Below are positions 15,201-27,200 of a stretch of DNA of 64,000 nucleotides, in pieces. Under the pieces are notes generated by a model, which did no database searches, was not told the origin of the DNA, and saw nothing but the letters and a program-made list of their open reading frames with translations. The first letter of the stretch is position 1; the number at the start of each line of letters is the position of its first letter. Source of the stretch: Mytilus galloprovincialis. Its lineage: Eukaryota > Mollusca > Bivalvia > Mytilida > Mytilidae. Location of the stretch: contig NC_134842.1 in NCBI RefSeq assembly GCF_965363235.1, forward strand, positions 35,052,505-35,116,504, given 5' to 3'. Made by a program: the position numbers and the translations under genes.

Positions 15201-18200
15201 ATGTATTTACATTTGTCAGAAACTTTGTTCTCCATTACTTAAAGTCTTACAAGTTCATGTATAATTTTGCTTTATAATAAAAAGGTGATTGTTCCATGAC
15301 GTAAGAAAGTGTAGGAGACAGATCTTTGGTAATTTAGAGCAATTTCAGCTAAATACCCCTAATTTTAAATATCTCTATTACTGGACAGCAAATAACACAG
15401 AACTATTTCTCACACTATATAATTAATTTGATTAGTTAGATGGAAATCACAATTAGAGACTCACAGTATAAGATATGAAGCAATTTAAAAATACACTTGG
15501 CCTGACATGACACACTTACATTACTAACTCCTTTCTAGATACACTGTTATAAATTAATTATTGTCTATCCTTGTTATACTACTACATAAAATACTTGTTA
15601 TACTGCAAATACAGTGCTTTATTATATCTAAGTCAGAAACTACCACACCATTTTTATATCAAGTTAGTTGTTAGTTAAAAAAATATTTATAGAAATCAAT
15701 TCAGAGAGTTGAAAATTTAATCACCAATCCCAAACTCCAACCAATATTAAGGTTTGTATATTTCGAATGCATCAAATGTGCAATAAATCAATCATAGTTC
15801 ATCCAAAATCAAAATTTATAAACCATGCAATAAATTCTCAGTCAACTGAAGTCTGGATGATAAAACCAAACCACAAGCTCTTAATCATCCAAGTTCTTGA
15901 TAAAACCAAACATTAAGCTCTTCTTCCTTGTATAAGTTGTAAATCAATTCAACAAAGAATACCTTAGAATAAATATAAGGAATTAAACACCAGAAAGATT
16001 GAGTAATCTCAAAAACTCAACAGTAAGATTTTAAATTTTCATTAAAGCATGGAAATCTTACTCAAAGAAATCTATTTTTTTTTAAAGTCTTCTTGTACTT
16101 TTGCCTATGATAGAATTTTACCTAGCCCCTTGATCTTTTCAATTGATTAATAAAAACAATAAATAAAATTACATGAATAAGAGATTTTCTCATGATGAAA
16201 CTTACTAATTATTAACATCAGACCCACAAATCTTAGCAAACTGTTCGTCTGATAAATTCAGGTTTCCAGGTATTTCTTTGTTCTGTAATAAAAGAAAGAG
16301 AGTTTTATCCATACAGATAGTCCTGAGAAAACCATAAATAGTTAAATTTTATTATTTAAAGCGCGAGGCTTGCCGAACTTTTTAAATAATTAAAATTTAA
16401 CTGTCGAGAGTGGAGAAATATCGTAATAAACGAGTTATAGTGTTGGAATCTGTTTCTCTGATGATTTTTATCCTTCGTTTTCAAAGATTTTCAGAAACTT
16501 GTGTTCTTTATAAGTGACGTCATCAGACATGGTCGCCTTTTTTCACGACGTCACAATAGGAAAATCCAGAAGAAAACAAAACATTTTGACATCATAATCA
16601 TATTTCGACTAAGACTCATTTGCCGAGAACAGATTTTTCAGTTGTGAGGAAAATATTTTTCTCACACCGGTCAGGAAATGTGAAAATAGCACAAAAAATA
16701 GAGAAATGTGTACATATAATTGTATGCATATTTTCCTACAACCAATAATTACTTGGTATTTATGTCTTTTTCAAAAAATCTCAACAATAATTTCTAAATT
16801 TACAGTTATCTTAGGGAAAAGGATTTATCAGTTAGTTGTTATTTTCATTGAACTAGCTTTCTGTAAACCTCAGAACTTTGATGGGCACTTTCATTTTTTT
16901 TTTTGTGGTGACCTTTAGTTGCTTAAATCAGCATCATTTGGTTTCTGGTGAGGAGTTTTCTTATAGGCAATTATTCAACATCTCCTTATTTTCATATCAA
17001 ACAGATGTTTCTCCTTTTATAGTTGTCATACAGTTGTTCATTTCCCTCAGTGTAAATGATATGTCACATGAAGACATGCTTAAACAGTGTTATGGGTGAC
17101 ATTTATGACCTGACAATATCTTAGCCTGTGAAATGAATTCAGAATTTCTTTAATATTGATCAAGTATGTATATATATATATATTTCCTACTCTATTCCAT
17201 CTGTTTCAATGAAATGCATTGTATAAAATTTAAGCATTTGTTCAGCAGCTATTTTTGGCTTTTAATGTGATCTCATGTTTAGGCTATTTGTACTGTGGAT
17301 TCATATAATAATAATTACATTAGATGTATGTTTCATTCTAACATGACGTCCTTCAAACGCTTTGAGTACACACCCGTGGTAAAATATGAATATATTGCCA
17401 GAGCTGTTCCGATTGTTCTCCCACGTCATATATGCTTTTTTATGAATAAGGTACCCGACGTCATAGAAAGATGACGTAAGAATATAAGCAGTTTACGGGA
17501 AAATACACGCTAGTGAAACCTAAAATCATCACAACAAGAAAACGTAAACAAACGATGATAAAATCTGGTGTAAGCCAATTATTTTTATACATATAATACA
17601 TTTAAGTACATTATCATTTAAATTCATCAAAAACTATCTAAATACGTTATCGAAAATAGTTTAAGCATGTCACTAATTCAGTTCACTCCGTTCTTTTACG
17701 CCAATTTAATAGTGCGTTTATTTACGGGAACGGCAAATATTGTCCTCCACCTAGAGCGCTTCGATCCAAAAGAATTGCCGTATATGTCCTATTAGAATCG
17801 AAATAATTCATGGGGGCTTGAATATATCTAGATTTTACCACGGGTTGTCCCTTTATGCCGATATTTTACCCCTCGCTATCGCTCAGGGTAAAATATTTGT
17901 CATAAAGGGCAACCCGTGGTAAAATCACGATATATTCAAGCCCCCATGAATTATTTCTTAACTATAATACTTTATTCTGATTGACTAACTGCACATCACA
18001 TGTTATTCCTTAAGCAAATTGCATTACTCACTAAAAAAATGTAATTATAAGTATTGAATGCTTCTTTTTGTAACTTCATAAGGTTGTAAAAGCGTTGACC
18101 ATGCACACATTTTTAGAATGAAGCACGGAAACAAAATGTACTTCGGTCAATGCTTTTACACCCCAATAAAGTTACAATCAAAGAGCTGAATAGCTCTGAG

Positions 18201-21200
18201 AGGAAAGACGGCCCTTGTTTCTATTTCATTTTTTTTTTTTTTGGGGGGGGGGGGGGTTATCTTTTGATAGTCTTCATATAAAGAATGAAAAAACAAGAAT
18301 GTGTCCTCAGTACACGAATGCCCCACTCGCACTATCATTTTCTATGTTCAGTGGACCGTGAAATTGGGGTAAAATCTCTAATTTGGCATTAAAATTAGAA
18401 AGATCATATCATAGGGAACATGTGTACCAAGTTTGAAGTCGATTGGACTTCAACTTCATCAAAAACTACCTCGACCAAAAACTTTAACCTGAAGCGGGAC
18501 AGACGGACGAACGAACGGACGGACGAACGAACGGACGGACGAACGAACGGACGGACGGACGAACGAACAGACGCACAGACCAGAAAACATAATGCCCCTC
18601 TACTATCGTAGGTGGGGCATAAAAAGAACAGCTAGAACATGTGGAAGGTTGACACTGTTGGAATCAATTGTTGTTTAATGTAATTTCGTTTCTTTAGTTT
18701 AGGATTCAATTTAGACCAATGGAAGAGATCTGCATCTTCTAAATCTAAACATACAATTAAAGTTGATAGTTAGGGACGATATCAAAAGTTCAATGAAGGA
18801 TAAAAAACTTAATTCACATAGTTTTTTCACTGACCCCCACACCCCCCCTCTTAACTTAATTTGGGAAAAATAGATTGACCAATAGGGATATATGTAAAAT
18901 CGATTTTAGATTAACAAAACTTGCAGCAATGTTGACCCCCCCACCCCCAAACTATTTGATTTAAGTTTTTTATCCTACATTGATCTTTTGATGTCGTCCC
19001 TTAATTATCTATAATCCAACTAGTTGAATTCTGTCATTTAACAACAACTACAATTATTTTTGAAATCTTAATAGTGTACGACTGAACTGCAGGCTAGGGC
19101 CATTTTCCATTTTTTGTGACAGTACTCTTAAGATTTTAAATTTTTTTCTTAAGAAAGTTAGGACTGAAAAATCTATTCAGTTTTAAATTTCCATTGATAA
19201 AGTTCCCAGTTACATATCTCATCACAGGGATACAGGTACTAATAAAAATAACAATATGATTGATGTAAACTGTGTGAAGCTTGTTTCCAAATCCTACATT
19301 TTGAAATATTTGTAAAATTTCATGAATAAAGAGGTTTAAACTACAAAATGCAACATTTTTAATTTTTTTTGTAACTATTACAATGATTATGTTGGTACAC
19401 AAAATTTAGTTTTAATGGAAGACTACTTATCATATACTAAATGTCACATTTTAAGTATTTTTTTAGTGGATAATTAGCTCATAAATTGAGGTGCTCCTGA
19501 ATTGGAGGAAGATTCTCAAAACAGAGATTTACAGAAAAAAATGGAAAAGATCGTTTCTTTCCCCCATCTCATGTAGCCCCTCGGACTTCCTGTTTACTTT
19601 GAAAGTTGTTGACCTACAAATTAAAGTTTGGCATGTTGATGTTTGAATCATCTACAGCAAACATCATTATGTTTAAATTTAACAAATACTATTTTTTAGT
19701 AAGTTCACAATCTTTGAGAATGATTTAAATAACCAGTGAAGGATATCCCTGCTTATGCGTAGTGTGGCATTCCAACAATGACGTCACTATAAAATATAAT
19801 GTAGGTTGGATATATTTAGAATATCTCGTCATACTGATTTTTCCGGATTGTAAAAGAAACGTAAATAGTGTAAAGGAGAGCTCAATATACGATAATTTCG
19901 AGAGAAACAGAAGGGAAATGTATAAAAAAGTGTTTAAAGTCAATTTATTCATTTGTGTCTCCCCATCTCATCATTCTCATTAAGATTTGTTGGGGGGTTT
20001 CCCACGCTATAAAAACAAAATGAATGATGTGAGGGAATTTCACTCAGGTCAACCCCATTGTGGATTGACGGCTTGAAGCCGTCTTCCCCAAAAAGAAGCA
20101 TTCAATTCTTAAATAAAAATGAATCAACAAAACATAAATCATAGTATATACCTTTCTATGAAAATTCAGTTTCTCTACCATCAGTTTACAATAACAAGCA
20201 ATAAGCTTTCCATATCCTTCCTTTAGATGCATCTACAAAATAGTTTACTTATATTTGTAAACTGTATGTCTGACATTTTATCGTAACATAAAATGAATTC
20301 TTCTCCATGAATAAAAGAATAATAGTACAGATCTTATTCACAACACAAAAACATTGTTTGTATCCAAAATGATAATGCCTGGATAGCTAGACACAATTCT
20401 TTCTGTTGTATTCTTATTTTGCTTCTGCAAAAAATTTGGGTCATTGTTTCTTCCATTTTTTCCCCTGAAACTGATTTCTTTTTACATTTAGGGCCAAGGT
20501 TGACAAGGTCAAACCATAATTTGACATGTTTCATTTGACACAGTAATTGTTTGCTGAACGGTTTTATTTGACACACTGTTTATTTTCTGACATAATTTTT
20601 GTTTTCTGACACATTTTATTTGACACAGATTTTGTTTGCTGACATGTTTGATTTTACATAGTTTTTGTTTCCTGACATATTTCATTTGACATGGTGTTTG
20701 TTTTCTGGCATGTTTCGTTTGACAAAGTTTGTTACCCGTCATTTTTAATTTGACACAGTGTTTTTTCCTGACATGTTTTGCATGACATTGTGTTTGTTTT
20801 CTGGCATGTTTCTTTGACAAAATATTGGTTTCCTGACATGTTTCATCTGAAACATTCTATTTGAAAGATTGTTTGTTTTCTGACATTTTTCACTTGACTT
20901 AGTTTTGGTTTCCCAACTTATTTGAAATAGTATTTGTTTCCTGAATTTTTTCTTTTGAAGTAGTTTTTTTTTCCTGACATGTGTCATTTGACACAGGCTT
21001 TACTTCCAGTCATGCTTCATTTGACACTTTGAGTGTTTCCTCTAAAATTATTTTACTGCAATATCTTACCCATAGCTTTGCAAGCTCTTTCAGGATTGCA
21101 TGGTTTTTGAATGAGTCTGGTATTGCCTGAAATAAACCAAAAATTATAATATGTCAAAAGAAAACATTATAAATATAACATTTTTTCTGTTGGAAAAAGA

Positions 21201-24200
21201 TATTAAATGCACATTACACAGTCATCACTTAATCTTCAAATTTCAAGAAATGCTCTGTGATATGAAAATTTTGGTTCATTTAATTCATGAGAAAGGAAAG
21301 CAATTATGGGATGTACAAACAGACAAGGGTAAAACTTAATGCCCCATCCCCTTAAGTTGGGGGATAAAACTTCAATAGTAGGCAACTTATTAATTATGCA
21401 ATTTCTGAACACTGTGATTCACCTGAAAAAGGATACATATTTTATTTTTTTTTTAATTTTGACAATTCCCTTAGTCAGTGTTGTACATCATGGAATGGAT
21501 TATCATTTTCCCCACACTTCCTGTTCTTTTAAGAAAATCTAAGACTTGATTTTTACAAATGAATGTAATACAGATTATGGAGTTATTTCCCTTTAAAATT
21601 AAAATTTTAAAAAGATGTATCCCCTTACACTGTGTTAATTTCATTGATATAGCTAGAAGTAATGAGTAATATTCATGACCTTTATATATTCAATGCTGCC
21701 TAACAAGTTCTTAGATATTGATTCAACTACAAAATTTTTCATACTCTATATTCCATCTTTTTTAATGAAATGCATTGCAATAATACTAAAATGATCAAGG
21801 TTTTTATTACAATAAACCAGCTGCAATTGTTTGCACCTCTCCTAAGTCAGGAATCTGATATTCGGTAGTTGTCGTTTGTAGATGTGATTCATAAGTGTTT
21901 CTCATCTTTTATATAGATTAGATCATTGGTTTTCCTGTTTGAATGGTTTTACACTAGTAATTTTTGGGGCCCTTTATAGGTTGCTGTTTGGTGTGAGCCA
22001 AGGCTCAGTATTGAAGACTGTACTTTGATCTATAATGGTTTACTTTAGTTTTAAAAATTGTGACTTGGATGGAGAGTTGTCTCATTGGCACTCATACCAC
22101 ATCTTCTCAAATGTTTTAAACAAGGTACTAACATGTGGGTGTCCATCCCTCAGTATTTTATGTAGTACATGAATAAATTTCCATGCAATAATAGGATTTC
22201 CCTGCAGTGGCAGTTTTCCACCAATTGTCCAGTATAGTCCTGCTCCATGGTCCTTAAATGTACCTAGAACAATAGCTGGTCTGGATTAAGGAAAACAATT
22301 ATACAACCAAGAAGCCTGAATACCCTTCCAGGCTGAAAAGGGACTTATAAAGTTAAAAAAAATAAAAAATGTGTGACTATTAATGTAAATAGGAACTATT
22401 AAACAACTTCTACAAAGAAAGCCAGTTTATATGATTATCTCTATGAGGTTACAGACTGACAAAATTTCTCAAATTGCAACAGTGTGCTTATCCCTTAATA
22501 GATATCCTGCATATAATTATACCTATTGGCTATTTTACCTACTTAAAACAACACAGCATCTTTTTGTGAAATGATACCTCCCATGCACATGCTTTGCTGT
22601 TTATGTGCATTTTGTTTACATAAATTTGAAATAAATAATAAGTTAAATCTTTTAAAACACATTTGGCTGATTTATTTCAAAAAAATATTGCATACTTTTA
22701 GATACATAACCATGGGTCTGTGTTGAAGACCGTACTTTGACCTATAACGATTCTTCTTTCACAAATTGTGACTTGGATGAGAGTTATATCATTGGTACTC
22801 ACACCACATCTTATACATGTATCTATCAGTTTCAAGTCAATAATACTATCAGTTCAAATAATCTTTTAAAAGTTCACTTTTTTGGTAAAGTCATAGTATT
22901 ATCTATAATTAGAAATTAATAATAGAGCAGGAAGGATATTGATCTTGAAAAGTCAAGTTGTTAGTCATACCAAAATGTTATCTGTCAATCATTGTCTTAA
23001 AAACTTATCTTATATGATATTTCAAATTAAACGTGTTAAAGAATATACTGATTTACAAAAAGATATACCCAGGATTGAGATGGAGGTTTAACAATGAAGA
23101 GGTGGTGGTTCTCCAGAAAAAAATTGGAATCCCAAATTATGGTGGATCTTTTTTCTGTTGTAGATTATTATTAAAATTGTTTGTTCAGCATACATCATTT
23201 TTTAATATTTCAATTATAATATGAGAAAATAATTATATTGTAATTTTTGGGAATATATTTTTGATTTTTACAAATACATGTATTGAATATTGATTCAAAG
23301 TGGATTCAGTGATGCATATAAAAATAAACAACTACACCCTGACATATACATATAATAACTTATGTACTAATAAGGACTAATTGGTTCTTGATGATTTATA
23401 CATATTTGTGTATTCCCCCTGCAGAAAAAAAAATATCTGATTTCTCATCAGTTAGTCATACATGTAACACAGAGATAAATACTTCTACGTTTAGATCATA
23501 AGTAGATAAAATATACATTAGGGCAAAGTACCATTTACATTTTGGTGTAATCTATATAAAAATCAAAACAGTGCTAAGTTAGAGATTTACATGTATATAT
23601 TATATAGTTTTCAATTTAGACTTGTTTATATAAAAAGATTATATACAGTGAACAGAATTCTTAAAGGAGAGGGGGAAGGCACATTTTTGAGATTAGGGAA
23701 ATAGGGAGTTAAACAAAGTGAGAATTATGTGAAATAGGGGGTAAAATAGTGCGGTGCATTACGTTTGCGCGCATTACCATTACATTTGCGCGCAAAAATC
23801 ATTACGTTTGCGCGCAGCTTTTGATTACAATTGCGCGCATTTTTTTGACAGGTAAACTCAGGTAAAATACAGGTAATAATACTTATTTATTTATAATTAG
23901 TTCAATTATTTACAAGTATAAGTACTCATTTCGTTAGTCTTGGTCCCCTACTCACCAACGATGAGGTGGAAGTGGGATTTCGAGCAAGATAAGTCCGTTT
24001 TATTATGCACAAGCACTAAATCCTAGAAAAATGTACAGATAAAAATGTTAAAATGCTAAAACATAGCTAATCATAAAGGTAAAAGTATTGATAATTTCAT
24101 ATACTTTACATGTAGGTACGTGTCGAAACTCCATGTTTGTGCCTTAGTGTAACTTTACAAACTAACTTCCATTATTTACTTATTTTAAAAACGATCACTA

Positions 24201-27200
24201 TTCGTTCAAATCCTTTTCACTCTGAAATATTCGCAATGGAGTATAAATGATGATAACTTTATAATTGGTTTTATAATTCAATATGAACAATATATAGTTT
24301 GAATTAAGAAATATTTTCAAAATTAATAATTGATAGTCATATTTATTATGAAAATAAAAAAATATATAGTCAATTATAATTTAATTAAATTTTTATTTAT
24401 ATTTTTACCTGAGTTTACCTGTAAAATGAATGCGCGCAAATGTAATCAAAAGCTGCGCGCAAACGTAAAACATTTTAATCCCCAAATGCGCGCAAACGTA
24501 GTGCGCCCAAATAGTGAATAGTTTTTTAAATAAATATTTAGAGAATTGGCACCCCCAATTTAAGTCTACCCCACATATGGGGTATATTTTGAAGACACAA
24601 AAAAGATCCCTTAACTATCAGTTTTACCCTACACAAAGTTCAAAGAATAACAATCTATTTTCTATGCTACATGTACAAAGGTATTGCAGATCTAAAGATA
24701 TGTTTTTCTGATAAAAAATTATCTATTAATAGATATAATACAGATTAATATAATTTATAATCAGTACATTATCAGCAATTTGAACTACAGATTCCCTTTG
24801 ATCCTCCTGAATAAATTTTTAAATCAAGTACAGGACACAATACTGTTGATTTATTCATTTTGGTAATTTTGGTGGATTGAGGAAAACTTGCATTTTCATG
24901 GAAATTTGATAATTTTGATTTCCTGGTTTTACCAATCTCTGCATGCAAAACCAAAAGAAAATTTGTCATTCGTTGAATATTTTAATCTGTGGTTCGACTG
25001 TACCCTAAGAAACCCATGTGAATTGGTATAAACTAGAAAATATCAGGCAACATTACAATATTGTGTTTGCACATCCTTCCTCGTCATTTAAACAATTAAA
25101 TCCACTCAATTTTATGCTTACACTTTTAAACAACTATTGCAACTTTTGTGTTGGTAATAATTATTTTCTTAACAATATCATGTTATTTCATATTGTAAAC
25201 TAAATTTAATATAGTCATGATAGCCTGAAGAATAGTTGTTGATAAAATTAACGATGGTATTTTTTTTTTTATACTGACTTTGCCAGTTCAATTGACACTT
25301 AAGTCAATATCTTAAACAAAAATTATATTCTATGAGTTTTATGAGCAAAACCTGACATAATAACATTATTTTTTTAAATTTTTTTTTTTAATCTACTTTG
25401 ATGATAACATGTGACCCAAACATGACCCTTTAGTCTATTAGCAAAACAAAATTTTTAACCTTTGGATATGTGATGAAAACATTATTTTCCAACAAATACA
25501 TAATAAAATAATGTATAAATTTGAATTTGCATTTAAAAATTGAAATCTCAAGTCTAATGTATCCATTTAAAAGATATATATCTGCAAGAAATATGTTCTT
25601 TAAATCAATGTCTGAATATTTTGGAGAATACTAGCATATTGGTTAAATACTTTTAATACAGACTTGACAAAATGCCAAAGAACCTGGTTCAACCCACCAC
25701 TTTTATTTACAAAGTGTATTTAACAAGTCAATAATAAGATAACCAATTTAATTGTTTGAAGATATTTTTCCAGAGCTGACCAATATGTTTATATATCATG
25801 ATGTATTATTGTATATACAGATATATGGACAATGATTTTTAATATACCAAAAAATTTAGTGCATTTTTAAGATTATTTTGGATTCTTCCATTTTTTTTTC
25901 ATTCTTGCTTTTTATTGCAAAATAAAGTGAGAGAATAAAATGCACTGAAAGTAAATGTACAAAGTCCAGTGGCTTTTAAATTTCAGACTTTGATTCTGTA
26001 ATTTGGATATTAAATGTATAGCTTATGAGGTAGTTTCCTATGGAAATGTATATGGTCATACTATATATGTAAAACAGTTTGTTTTGATTTGTGATTTACA
26101 TGTCCACCTAAGGCCGTGTGATTAAGAAATAAAATATTCTGAAAACCAGACTTTTCTGGATAGTTGGGTAATCGGACAACAACAATAAAACAATTGTATA
26201 ATAATTATCAGTACTAATCAGAGATGTATAAATTAATTTGTTTAAACTTCTATGGCATTAAAAAAAAATAATATATGTCATATAGGTTTTGAATATGAAT
26301 TCAAAAAATTCAAAAATTAAAATTGCACACTTTTTTTTTCTCATGTATTACTAACATGACTTGATGATATTGTCCTTTAATGAAAATCATCTGAATATTA
26401 ACTATTCAATTAAAAAAAAATTATAAGCATGTTTTAGCTTTCAAAGATTTAATCAATCCACTGAGATAATATAACAACACTTCAGAAATCTTTCCCTCAT
26501 AATATATGTATATATTAACATTACAGTATTAAACAAAATAGCATCTCAGCATGGTCAACAAATGGTAAATGAATTTTCACCTTAGGCCAAATAAAAATAT
26601 GTGTGGTTCCAGTAACTCTACCGTCCCTACTTTTTCGGCTTAAAAATAGCCTACCCTAAAGATTTTATTGTCATTTTTTATTAAGCATTGTTAAAGTCAG
26701 AATGTTGCTCCCATAGACTCAATGTAAAAGAAAACATAAAAAAAAAAAATCCCTACCTACCTACCCTAACTTTTTTTTAGATGTAACTGGAACCAAACAT
26801 ACTTTTTTATTTGGCCTTATGAAGTCCCTATGCAAATTGAATCAAGATATAGAACATATATTTTAAATGGTGTTATAAAGTAAAAAGGATACTTCTGGCA
26901 TGCTTCTCCTTCACTGGACATTCTGTCGCACTGATGGCTTTGGTGATTGCTACATGCTGTTCAAAAAATAAAATAGCAATCATTTATTTCACAGGAATGA
27001 AAATAACTTCTTTGTTTTTAAACAAGCAGATATGCTTTACAAACATTGACAATTATAAAACTTGTCCAGCCCAAGTTATCATGCTAATTATGAGTAAAAA
27101 CAAAATGGGGACAGTCAACAAAAAGACTATTTAACATGTACAGCATTATACATCAAACAAAAATAGGTTGGTCATTATGGCTTTCTCTCCTGACAAATCT

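Noticed and set aside
18156..18611. Short frames with Arg/Thr/Asp repeats
   Set aside because: Produced by the GGACGAACGAAC tract of the GTGTCC repeat.
20509..20987. Minus-strand Lys/Cys/Gln-rich open frames
   Set aside because: They follow the period of the minisatellite and have no recognisable domain; repeat artefact.
23752..24508. Possible CRISPR-like or origin-like array from repeated GCGCGC boxes
   Set aside because: Boxes are in mirror order inside TIRs with a target duplication, and the surrounding genes are eukaryotic; a MITE explains it.
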